NCBI RefSeq assembly: GCF_020165195.1
Contig: NZ_JAIUHR010000020.1
Location: 1 to 64,000 of the forward strand
From: Mesorhizobium sp. CA14
Lineage (GTDB): Bacteria; Pseudomonadota; Alphaproteobacteria; Rhizobiales; Rhizobiaceae
Length of the DNA stretch: 64,000 nt
Direction of reading: 5' to 3'
In this document: positions 53,792 to 61,912 of the stretch, in pieces
Layout: each line of letters opens with the position of its first letter
How positions within the stretch are numbered: the first letter of the stretch is position 1
The notes under the pieces: generated by a model
Seen by the model: only the letters and a program-made list of their open reading frames with translations
Database searches by the model: none
Told to the model about the DNA's origin: nothing
Made by a program: the position numbers and the translations under genes

Positions 53792-55573
53792 ATGATCAAA
53801 AGCGTTCGCTTGACTAGGTTTAAGCGGTTTACAGATTCTACTTTTGAGTTGCACCCGCATGGCATTTCGTTCCTCGCAGGGGCTAACAACTCGGGCAAAT
53901 CTACTCTCTTGCAGGCAATAGCTGTTTGGGAATTTTGCCGCTTTCTCCTTGCGATGGAGAAAGGAATGCCGAGCCTGCTCCCAAATTTTCATGGACAAGG
54001 TTTGGGGTTGTCCGATGACGAGTTCTCTCCGATAGCCGTCGCCAGCCTTAAGCACCTTTGGACCAATCTTAAGTCGCAAAATCCCGGCGGCGATGGCTAC
54101 TCACTCGCAGTTGAGTGTAGGTGGTTGGATGCTGCTGGGGCTGAGAAGCGTCTCAAGTTGGCGCTTGCCCTTACCAACGACCGCTTGTTCATAAAAACCG
54201 CCGACACGAATCTTGCAGCGACAGACATTCTCCCTACCGTAGCTTACCTTCCTCCTTTTGCAGGGATCGTTAGCCGCGAGAACCAAATGTCTGGCGCTGA
54301 ACGACGCGCAATGATTGGTCGAGGCCTAGCGGGAGGTGTAATACGCAACCTGATACACGACATGTTTCAGGTGAACGAGCAGGAACGAGCGAAGCTCAAA
54401 GAGGGCCGTACTAAAATAAAGAACTCTGATCTAGACAGGCTTCGCCGTGAAGACCCTTGGGAGGTGCTTCAGGCTACGATGGCACGGCTCTTTGGCATGC
54501 AGCTGGACGTTGAACCTTTCAATCAACTCTACCATGCATACATTCGAGTGAAATGCATTAAAGGAACTTGGGACGGAAAGAAATTCAAACGCTATCCTAA
54601 CTTTCAGCCGCGCGACTTAATGGCCGAGGGCAGCGGATTTCTTCAATGGCTAAGCGTATACACGCTTGCACTGAGCCCTACTGTGAAAACGCTTCTTTTA
54701 GACGAGCCTGACGCTCACCTTCATCCTTCACTTCAGGCGCAGCTAGTCGAGGCTCTTGAGGAAATTGTTGCGGTTACAGGCAAGCAGGTCTTGATGGCTA
54801 CCCATAGCACCGAAATTTTGAGATGGGCTGATCACACGAAGGTCTTGGAGTTTAAGGGTGCTGGCGCGCGGTATCTTCAGAAAGACGATCAGAAGATCAA
54901 CTTGTTCATCGGTTTGGGAAGTGACTATGCGCCCAAGATTGACCCTCTCCGTAAGTCGAAATGTATGCTGATCGTAGAGAACAACAGCGATGCTCGACTG
55001 CTAAAGGCGTGGGCAGATACGTTGGGGATTGAATGGCCAAAAGGTCTGGTGATCTGGCCTTGGACGGGAGGAAGCACAGAGCGAAAGCAGCTGTTTCTGC
55101 AGCTGAAGGCGGAGGTCCCTGATTTGAAAGCCCTGAGCCTGCGTGACCGCGATGACTTAGAACTTGAGCAAGTTGATAAGGCGACGCTTCGAGACAAATC
55201 GGTCAGCAACCACGAGGAAAATCTTCATCTACGGGTATGGCGACGTCGGCACATCGAGAATTACCTCCTCCTTCCGACGGCTATTGCAAGAGCGTCAGAC
55301 CGCCCCGTGGGAGAAGTCACCGACCTATTTGCCGAACACGCCCTTGTGGCACCCGCCAATTTTGCCTCACGGGATGTGGCCGACGCGATGCTTGACGCGC
55401 GAGGAAAAGAGATCACGCAGACGGACGACCGATCTATAAAAAGGGTACTCGACGTCACACCCATCGCCATAGCCAAAGCAATGCTACCTGAGGAGATCGC
55501 CGAGGATGCGGCGGGCTTGATCCGCGAGCTAGTTAATATGTGTGCTGCGCCTCAGGTAGCGGAAGCCGCGTAG
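53792..55573 (+). CDS. AAA ATPase with TOPRIM/DUF4435-like C-terminus, OLD/PARIS-like defence candidate
   Basis: A 593-residue fusion. The ATPase has Walker A GANNSGKST at 30-38, a distal ABC-type Walker B (LLLDEPDAHLHP, 301-312) and an H-loop-like THST at 338-341, as in AAA_15/AAA_21 or OLD ATPases. From about 385 a TOPRIM-like part has LIVENNSD (Glu396, Asp400), RDRDD (451-455) and RRHIENYLL (485-493). The last resembles the IENYLL-type motif of DUF4435, the second protein in PARIS. AGGAGG precedes the ATG. It may be a fused single-gene abortive system, which is inference. Confidence 0.78.
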   Translation: MIKSVRLTRFKRFTDSTFELHPHGISFLAGANNSGKSTLLQAIAVWEFCRFLLAMEKGMPSLLPNFHGQGLGLSDDEFSPIAVASLKHLWTNLKSQNPGGDGYSLAVECRWLDAAGAEKRLKLALALTNDRLFIKTADTNLAATDILPTVAYLPPFAGIVSRENQMSGAERRAMIGRGLAGGVIRNLIHDMFQVNEQERAKLKEGRTKIKNSDLDRLRREDPWEVLQATMARLFGMQLDVEPFNQLYHAYIRVKCIKGTWDGKKFKRYPNFQPRDLMAEGSGFLQWLSVYTLALSPTVKTLLLDEPDAHLHPSLQAQLVEALEEIVAVTGKQVLMATHSTEILRWADHTKVLEFKGAGARYLQKDDQKINLFIGLGSDYAPKIDPLRKSKCMLIVENNSDARLLKAWADTLGIEWPKGLVIWPWTGGSTERKQLFLQLKAEVPDLKALSLRDRDDLELEQVDKATLRDKSVSNHEENLHLRVWRRRHIENYLLLPTAIARASDRPVGEVTDLFAEHALVAPANFASRDVADAMLDARGKEITQTDDRSIKRVLDVTPIAIAKAMLPEEIAEDAAGLIRELVNMCAAPQVAEAA

Positions 55574-55591
55574 TGGCGACGTAGGGAGCCA

Positions 55592-56033
55592 ATGTGCCAC
55601 AGACGGCCTATCCCTTATCGGTCGAAAGGCCTTTCCGACGAAGAGGCCAAGGCCATTCTGCCCAAGCTCGTGAGCAACGCCGCGAGAACCGGAAGACCTT
55701 CCAAGCCAGCGGGATGGCAGTTGGATAATCCAGATCACCCCGATGCGGGGAAGGGACGGTCGAGAGCGACGAGGCCTCAAGAACCGCCTAGCCGAATTCG
55801 GTCGTAGCTTCGTGGCAGACCCCAAGGGTCGCTCCCAACCATGGCTGGAGACATCGCTTCAAAACAACATTATGGAAGCTGGTATTCCGCTGCGCATCCT
55901 CGATGCGATTCAGGGACAAGCACCCCGAACGGTCGCTGAAACGTACGGCGAGGTAACGATGACAACCATGGTCAGTGAGATCGCAAAGCTTCCCTTCTAC
56001 AAGCTCCACGAAGAGGGAGACGCGCAGCGCTAG
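55592..56033 (+). pseudogene. Decayed tyrosine recombinase (site-specific integrase)
   Basis: Two fragments in different frames keep parts of a phage-type integrase. First comes YRSKGLSDEEAKAIL, which in intact relatives precedes the catalytic core. A shifted frame then holds GLKNRLAEFGRSFVADP and RILDAIQGQAPRTVAETYGE with the active-site Tyr, and ends IAKLPFYKL. The middle, with the first catalytic Arg, is missing, and the HxxR segment has degenerated (PWLETSLQNN). It cannot be active. It marks this stretch as integrated DNA. Confidence 0.8.
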
Positions 56034-56158
56034 CCGACAAGATCCATGCTCGGGGGGGGCGAATCTGACACACGTTGAGCGGCAGGATATTCCCTTGTAA
56101 AGCTGCTGTCGACGTCGCGGTCCTGCGAACCGCGGCGGGATAACAGGGGGGAAGGGAA

Positions 56159-57361
56159 ATGGTTTCCGATCTCAAAGAGGTTCCGGAGTATCTGGTCAGG
56201 CAGCGGAGCTCACTTCGGAAGTTTCTGGCCGACTATCTAAACCATCGAAGCGAAAAGCTGCTGATAGGCGAGTTTCTCGACGACGCAGGATGCCGATCTG
56301 ACCAGTTCGGATTGGCCGGGACCGCGTTCATGCTGTTTGTATCGAGGCGTCACGGGATTGATGCGGAGGTTCTTCGCTTCGCGGACGACCTCTTGAAAAA
56401 CATCGATCACGCCGAAACGAGCGAAAAACAGCGTCTACTAAAAGACATCCCAAGAGTGGCGGCGAAGACGGCGCTGTTAACGATGCTATTGCCAAAAAAA
56501 GAAGCTGATCCTCTGGTTGAGAAGCTTTTTAAGGATTTTCTCAGCGGAAACAATCTGCTAAAACCTGTCGCCGACGCCACTAACAAGTCCGGTGACATCG
56601 TAAACACATGTTATGTGTTGCAACTTTTGTATATTGGAAGGGTTAGCACTTATAAGCAAAGATCCAAAATATCAGCGACTATTCAACAATTATCGAACTC
56701 TCTCCATTCGCAAGACATAGATATTTTAACCAGACTTTATGTTTCATCGACTATATGTCTATTTGACTTTGATCAAGGCATCAAAAAGCATCGGGCAATA
56801 CTAAAAGATCTTTATCGCAGCGACATGGATTGGGCAAAGACCCTGCCGCACCACGCGTCATACATCGATGTATTTTTTAGCGACTCCTCTGGCTCCAGCA
56901 CAAGAAATCGCTACGTCCGCATTCCTGCTGGATTCGTGATCCTGCTGGCAATTTTCATCAACGTAGGGTCCGACGCCAATTTCTATAAGTTGGCGTACGT
57001 CAAGGACACTATAATGAGCATAGGCGCTCCATATACCAGCGACGAAGGTCTCGACCGTGCCCGCGCGACTTCATATTATATATTTTTCCAGTTTATAATA
57101 TTGCATTTTTCAGAATACATTTCTGTTCCGAAGGCAGGATATTTTCGGCGAAAGGCATCAAGCATAACTTACGCAACCGAAAATCTTACTTGGAAGGGCG
57201 TAGTTGAGGTTGCCCTCTCGTTCCTTGGTCTTGGTGCTGCGATATTTTATTTACTTACCCCGGAAAAGGATGGAAATCTGCAAAAGTTGGTCAATGTTTG
57301 CGCCTCTCTAGCTATCACGCTCACTGGCTTGCTGGGTTTATCTCGGACGAAGAAACGATGA
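56159..57361 (+). CDS. Unknown protein with two C-terminal membrane helices (first gene of the nucleotide operon)
   Basis: A 400-residue protein. Residues 1 to about 330 are mainly helical and soluble, with no recognised domain. Two hydrophobic helices close it (GVVEVALSFLGLGAAIFYLL, 347-366, and LVNVCASLAITLTGLLGL, 377-394), ending in a basic SRTKKR tail. A weaker hydrophobic stretch is near 260 (GFVILLAIFINVG). Codon use and A/T content differ from the backbone, a sign of transfer. Its stop overlaps the next ATG (ATGA). A membrane-attached effector is an attractive guess only. Confidence 0.8.
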   Translation: MVSDLKEVPEYLVRQRSSLRKFLADYLNHRSEKLLIGEFLDDAGCRSDQFGLAGTAFMLFVSRRHGIDAEVLRFADDLLKNIDHAETSEKQRLLKDIPRVAAKTALLTMLLPKKEADPLVEKLFKDFLSGNNLLKPVADATNKSGDIVNTCYVLQLLYIGRVSTYKQRSKISATIQQLSNSLHSQDIDILTRLYVSSTICLFDFDQGIKKHRAILKDLYRSDMDWAKTLPHHASYIDVFFSDSSGSSTRNRYVRIPAGFVILLAIFINVGSDANFYKLAYVKDTIMSIGAPYTSDEGLDRARATSYYIFFQFIILHFSEYISVPKAGYFRRKASSITYATENLTWKGVVEVALSFLGLGAAIFYLLTPEKDGNLQKLVNVCASLAITLTGLLGLSRTKKR

Positions 57362-58395
57362 TCAAAGAATCTGATATCTTAGCCATGTTGGTCAGCCGAA
57401 CGTCCCCGGAGAAGGGGGACGTCATTGAAGGCGTGCAAGCGCAGGATGACGCTGCGGTTCTGCGAATTCGACCGGGTTTTGACCTTTGTGTAACGACGGA
57501 TTTCGTTCGAGGCACAGGCTTCAGACTTTTTCAAACCGGGCATCTCAATTTGCGCTCAGTCGGGTACTACGTTGTCGCGGCGAACGTGAGTGACCTTGCT
57601 GCCATGGGCAGCGAACCGCTAGGTTTTCTGTCTGTCCTTAGGTATCGCCCTGAACGTTCCAAGGACGATATAATGCAGATCCTCGACGGGATCGACATGG
57701 CATGCAAGGACTTCAAGTGCCAGTTAGTTGGAGGGGATTCAGGCACTTACGAAGCTGATGTACTGAGCGGCACCGCCATCGGGATTGTCGAGGCTGGGAG
57801 GCAGCTTTCAAGGTCCACAATGTCATCCGGACAAGCGGTCTTTGTGACAGGTGACATCGGTCGGCCAGCCGCGGCGCTTGCCGCCGTTACCAGAGGGCCG
57901 GATCTTGTACGGAAAAGTCAGCTTGATCGGGCACTTCAAAAGTGGATCAAGCCTGAACCGCGAATCGCCATGGGTCGGGCTCTCGTCGCCTCAGGGCTTG
58001 CTATCTCGTGTATGGACGTGTCCGATGGCCTTGCCGCATCGCTTCAGCAACTTTCTCGGATCGCCAAGGTGGGTTTCATAATAGATGAGGAGCGCCTGCC
58101 GCTTGATCCGGCCGTCGACGCAATCGCTGCTGCACTTCATATGGAAAAAGCGGAACTGGGTTGCGGGCCGTCGGTCGACTTCGAGTTGCTCTTTAGTGCT
58201 CCAATCGATCAGACCGAAATCGTTATGGATATCGCAGCACGATGTCAGACACACGTGACTCAAATCGGGGTGACCACAGCGGATCAATTAATAAGGATGC
58301 GGAGACCGGACGGTCAATTTCGCCGCGCCTTTCCGGGGAAGCCATGGGATCATCAGGTGCGTGATATAGGCGATCTGTTTAAGCCCGATGCTTGA
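57358..58395 (+). CDS. ThiL/PurM-superfamily kinase
   Basis: A 345-residue protein with all the motifs of ThiL-type thiamine-phosphate kinases: QDDAAVL (29-35), TTDF (46-49), NVSDLAAMG (76-84), GGDSGTYEADVLSGTAIG (125-142) and MDVSDGLA (219-226). ThiL uses ATP to phosphorylate thiamine monophosphate. The housekeeping copy is normally elsewhere with nusB or riboflavin genes, so this one is probably specialised. It sits between a membrane-tailed protein and a HIT hydrolase with overlapping ends, so its substrate is probably tied to theirs. Confidence 0.83.
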   Translation: MIKESDILAMLVSRTSPEKGDVIEGVQAQDDAAVLRIRPGFDLCVTTDFVRGTGFRLFQTGHLNLRSVGYYVVAANVSDLAAMGSEPLGFLSVLRYRPERSKDDIMQILDGIDMACKDFKCQLVGGDSGTYEADVLSGTAIGIVEAGRQLSRSTMSSGQAVFVTGDIGRPAAALAAVTRGPDLVRKSQLDRALQKWIKPEPRIAMGRALVASGLAISCMDVSDGLAASLQQLSRIAKVGFIIDEERLPLDPAVDAIAAALHMEKAELGCGPSVDFELLFSAPIDQTEIVMDIAARCQTHVTQIGVTTADQLIRMRRPDGQFRRAFPGKPWDHQVRDIGDLFKPDA

Positions 58396-59050
58396 CCCGA
58401 CATGTTTTCTCTGTGGTTCGCTTAGCGATAGAGGCGGGTTTGTCCAACTCGATAGCTCGCTGCGCGTGACCAGCGACATTGCGCCAATTCGCGCGGATCA
58501 TTCCTTGTTTTATACCGATGAGCACCACCGCAGCTTCTCGGAATTGTCATCTTTTGAATTGAGTGCCGCCAAAGGCACGATCCTCAGCTTCACCGAAGCG
58601 ATGAAAGTTGGTGGTTCGCCGAAGGTGTTCCTTGAACATGGGCCCGCTGACGGGAGCGTCAGATCTCTCGGGTGTTGCGATCACGCGCACATTCACCTTG
58701 TGCCTCTTGGGATTGCCAGCGGGCTGGAAACGGAATTTCACGCCGCGCTCGAAACGGAGGTACAAAAATGCATCAGCGCTAACGAGCTTTCGCCACACAA
58801 AACAATTGCATTCGACAATTTATCCGGAGTAAATGGAAACAACTATATTTGGTTCTCCTTTGATCTCACTGAGTTGCGCATATTTTTTATAAAGCGGGAC
58901 AGTCGGCAACTGCTACGTCGCATAGTTGCTGGTGCGCTCGGAGAAAGTGGTTTCGAGACGTGGCGCTTACATGATCAAGCAGCCGCAATCTCCACTCAGC
59001 TGTCTCTTCACTCTACCGCGAATAGGCTAAATAGAGGGAATTCGTTTTGA
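58388..59050 (+). CDS. HIT-family nucleotide hydrolase or transferase
   Basis: A 220-residue HIT protein. The catalytic H-x-H-x-H is CDHAHIHLVPL with His99, His101 and His103, preceded by the conserved PKVFLEHGPA strand. CFLCG (6-10) at the N-terminus is a zinc or HIT-type cysteine pair. HIT proteins cleave or transfer nucleotidyl groups, for example AMP from nucleoside phosphoramidates or dinucleoside polyphosphates. The start overlaps the stop of the ThiL-like gene by eight bases. The C-terminal about 90 residues are not recognised. Confidence 0.8.
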   Translation: MLDPTCFLCGSLSDRGGFVQLDSSLRVTSDIAPIRADHSLFYTDEHHRSFSELSSFELSAAKGTILSFTEAMKVGGSPKVFLEHGPADGSVRSLGCCDHAHIHLVPLGIASGLETEFHAALETEVQKCISANELSPHKTIAFDNLSGVNGNNYIWFSFDLTELRIFFIKRDSRQLLRRIVAGALGESGFETWRLHDQAAAISTQLSLHSTANRLNRGNSF

Positions 59051-60306
59051 GTAGGAGCTACCAAATTGTTTATGACCCCGTGTATGGACAGATCTCCGTT
59101 CCCAGTTTTCTTTCTCCTCTACTAAATTCACCTGAGCTTAAGAGGCTTTCATCAATCCGTCTACTAAACTACGAGTCGATCCAACTTGCGGCTTTGTCGG
59201 AGGTTCGACGACTTTCTCACACTCTTGGGGTAATGCACCTCGGAACTCGAATAAGAACCATTGATTTTGACTCGACTGAAATCAACGCGCTTCTATGTGC
59301 CATCTTGCTTCATGACATAGGTACTCCCCCATTCGGCCATACAGTCGAGTACGAATTCGTCAGGCGTTACCGAATAAATCACGAGCAGATTGCAAGTAAC
59401 ATTCTTGATGCTAGCCATCATCCTTTGGCAGAGGATCATCAGATATATGAAGGGCAGGCTCCGCAGCTTTCGAAGGTCATCTCTTCTCTTGGAATTGAGG
59501 AAACCGTTAGATCAATCCTAGCTGGAAACCACCCGCTGTCTAAATATCTCTTCGGTGATATCGATCTCGATAACATCGATAACGTGTTCAGAATGGCCCA
59601 CTATCTAGGCTTCTCCGTCGATCACAGCACTCCTGTTGAAATCGCGTCTGAGCTTATTGTTGATAAAAATGGCGACAAATTCTTTCCTGTCGCCAAGAAA
59701 AGTCTGATCGAAAGCTGGATGTCCGCTCGCGAACAATCGTACAGGACCATCTTGGGCGTCAGAATGCACCGGCAAAACCAAGCTGTCTTTGCTAGAATCG
59801 TGTTCGAGGCAATCCAGCTTGGCCTGATCAGCAAATTCGACTGGTTCCTAACTGACGAGCGCTTGAACGCTCGACTTCAACGCGAGTCGGAGCTCAGCCG
59901 GTATTTTGTTCACCTGCACCGGGGGGTCGAACTCTACGAGGTTTCGCTGGCTTTTAGGTCTGAGGTGCGAATGCCTCGAACCGTTCTGCTCGATCACAGG
60001 GATCGGATCACCCAAGGTCTAGAGCACGAGTTGAACACCTTAGTCTATGTTTCGGTCGAGTCGGTTGGGGACGTTTTGACGCGTCGCCTGCGGTTCTTCG
60101 ATACTGCCACCAGCGAACCGTGGTCGATGGGCGAGCCCCAGCCAACTTATCGCTTGAACGTTTACGTCGCCTCGCCCAAAGTCAGGGGGCGACTAGCTGA
60201 TGCCGTCGGGAGGCAGTTTGGACATTGCGCTGAAAGAAGCGGTTGGATCATCGAGCCGAATTCGGCTGGCGCTACGCCAGCTCGAGGAGGTGTCGTGGAA
60301 TTTTGA
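59047..60306 (+). CDS. HD-domain phosphohydrolase, SAMHD1/dGTPase-like
   Basis: A 419-residue protein. The metal-binding series is RRLSHTLGVMHLG (His58, His64), LLHDIGTPPFGH (His89-Asp90, His98) and GDIDLDNIDNVFR (about 170-182), the layout of dNTP triphosphohydrolases. Such enzymes hydrolyse dNTPs or other nucleotides and some are phage-defence effectors. The start is a TTG with GAGGGA seven bases upstream, overlapping the previous stop (TTGA). The C-terminus overlaps the methyltransferase gene by 107 bases. Confidence 0.82.
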   Translation: MSRSYQIVYDPVYGQISVPSFLSPLLNSPELKRLSSIRLLNYESIQLAALSEVRRLSHTLGVMHLGTRIRTIDFDSTEINALLCAILLHDIGTPPFGHTVEYEFVRRYRINHEQIASNILDASHHPLAEDHQIYEGQAPQLSKVISSLGIEETVRSILAGNHPLSKYLFGDIDLDNIDNVFRMAHYLGFSVDHSTPVEIASELIVDKNGDKFFPVAKKSLIESWMSAREQSYRTILGVRMHRQNQAVFARIVFEAIQLGLISKFDWFLTDERLNARLQRESELSRYFVHLHRGVELYEVSLAFRSEVRMPRTVLLDHRDRITQGLEHELNTLVYVSVESVGDVLTRRLRFFDTATSEPWSMGEPQPTYRLNVYVASPKVRGRLADAVGRQFGHCAERSGWIIEPNSAGATPARGGVVEF

Positions 60307-61405
60307 CGGCGCTCGTAGTCGGTCCGGTTTTTCGGCAGCTCATTTTCACCCCGGCCGATTTATCTCGCAACTCCCTTCGATACTAATATCGCTGCTCAGC
60401 AGCCCCGGTGAGTTGGTTGTGGACCCGTTTTGCGGGTCGGGCACGACGCTGGTCGAGGCGCAGCGGCTCATGCGCAGATCCGTTGGTGTCGACATAAATC
60501 CAATCAGCGTATTGATATCAAAGGCTAAGACTCTGAGCATTTCTAGCGTGGAGATCGAGGCGACTCTTGACCGCATTCTAACAGATTTTACCAGTCGAAG
60601 CGTGGTGATTAATACCGACGCCCCCCTTCCTCCCTTGGTTCAGGCGAGCAAATGGTATTCAGGTTCCGTCCTTCCGGATTTAAAAAGGCTGTTTCACTTG
60701 ATTGCGAGGTACGATGACCCTTGCGTCAGGTTAATCGGGGAGTTTTGCTTTTCTGCTATCCTTCTCGGCGTATCGCGCGAAACGCGCCATTGGGGCTATG
60801 TCTGCGACAACACTTCTCCAAAAGGAGATCCCAAACGAAGCGTCTCGGAAGCTCTTTTTGAGTTGACTAGATCTCTGCTAGCGGCCTACCGAGAGAGAGA
60901 TAGAGCGATTGCCGGTTCAATTCCATTCGATTCGTTGGTCATACAGGGCAGATCTCAAGCTCTGACAGACTACGTCGGAGCTGATGCAGTCGACCTAATC
61001 GTGACGTCGCCCCCTTATTTCGGGGTGGTTGACTATGTTAAGTCACAGCGGCTATCGATGGAGTGGTTTGGTCACGATATCGAGCAGCATCGTATACAAG
61101 AGATAGGAGCGCGATCCAAACGCCATCGGCGTCTTGCAGTAGACGAATTCGAAGCCGATCTGCGTAATACCTTTCAATCAATGTACGTTTGTCTTAAGGC
61201 TGGTGCTCCATGCGCGGTTGTGTTTGGAGCATCGAAGAGTCGTACGTTCAATTCTGATGACATTGTGGCAATTGCTGAAAGTGTTGGCTTCTGTCTGGCT
61301 GGCGAGGTGGAGCGCCAAATTTCGGTACAACGCCGCCAGAACCCAAGCCTGACGACCGAGCAGGTCTATTTATTTTGTAAACCTAGTTATGATTCTCTCG
61401 GCTAG
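60200..61405 (+). CDS. DNA (N4/N6-amino) methyltransferase
   Basis: A 401-residue methyltransferase. The AdoMet motif I is VVDPFCGSGTTLVEAQ (73-88) and the catalytic motif IV is VTSPPYFGVVDYV (268-280), with motif I first and about 190 residues in between. No restriction endonuclease gene is evident next to it, so it may be solitary or serve the operon. The start gives MPSGGSLDI and overlaps the HD gene; a shorter start would remove N-terminal sequence that looks conserved in type. Confidence 0.85.
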   Translation: MPSGGSLDIALKEAVGSSSRIRLALRQLEEVSWNFDGARSRSGFSAAHFHPGRFISQLPSILISLLSSPGELVVDPFCGSGTTLVEAQRLMRRSVGVDINPISVLISKAKTLSISSVEIEATLDRILTDFTSRSVVINTDAPLPPLVQASKWYSGSVLPDLKRLFHLIARYDDPCVRLIGEFCFSAILLGVSRETRHWGYVCDNTSPKGDPKRSVSEALFELTRSLLAAYRERDRAIAGSIPFDSLVIQGRSQALTDYVGADAVDLIVTSPPYFGVVDYVKSQRLSMEWFGHDIEQHRIQEIGARSKRHRRLAVDEFEADLRNTFQSMYVCLKAGAPCAVVFGASKSRTFNSDDIVAIAESVGFCLAGEVERQISVQRRQNPSLTTEQVYLFCKPSYDSLG

Positions 61406-61912
61406 AGATTTTGTGGATTCTTCAAGAGTAACGTCATTTTTGTGCTCCATGTCGCACTGGCGCGCAAAGTACGTAAGGATTGCCTTTTCATTTGAGTTCA
61501 CGCGCTCAAATATATGATGACCCCTGTTGTTGACTCGAGCTTCACGGTTTGCGTCCGAACACACGATATGCACGGTAAGGTCAGCCGATAAAATTGAGCC
61601 GACTGGAAACGGTGGAGGATTAAAATCTTCCCCGTCAGCATGGTACGCGATGGTTGAATAGATGTACCGATCTACGACTGCGTGCCTGTCTTTCGATAGC
61701 TTAAATGGAGAAATTGTTTTCTGGATGGTGTAAATCGAGGATAGGTAGAAGTAGAAATTTGCGAAGCGATTTTCTGCTTTAGCAATAGCGCCTCTTACTG
61801 GATTGAATTCAGCAGGAGGTGTTTTAACGTAGAGCGAGCTTGTTGCCTCTGCTAGGGCTAGCCCTAACGTTGTTTTCCCGACGCCTTCCAGTCCTTCCAG
61901 TACAATGATCAT
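61370..61912 (-). CDS. Thymidylate-kinase-like nucleoside monophosphate kinase
   Basis: A 180-residue P-loop kinase. GLEGVGKTT (7-15) is the P-loop, DRYIYSTIAY (81-90) the conserved DR[YH] motif, and REARVNNRGHHIFERVNSNE a likely lid region. It is shorter than typical Tmk (about 210), and dTMP specificity is uncertain; other modified-nucleotide substrates are possible. It converges on the methyltransferase gene and overlaps it by 36 bases. GGGGGAGGAAG lies before the ATG. Confidence 0.78.
   Translation of the reverse strand: MIIVLEGLEGVGKTTLGLALAEATSSLYVKTPPAEFNPVRGAIAKAENRFANFYFYLSSIYTIQKTISPFKLSKDRHAVVDRYIYSTIAYHADGEDFNPPPFPVGSILSADLTVHIVCSDANREARVNNRGHHIFERVNSNEKAILTYFARQCDMEHKNDVTLEESTKSLAERIITRFTK

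Noticed and set aside
55592..55807. Independent small gene starting at 55592
   Set aside because: Its recognisable part (SDEEAKAIL) is an integrase fragment and the frame ends in non-conserved sequence; better explained as part of the pseudogene.
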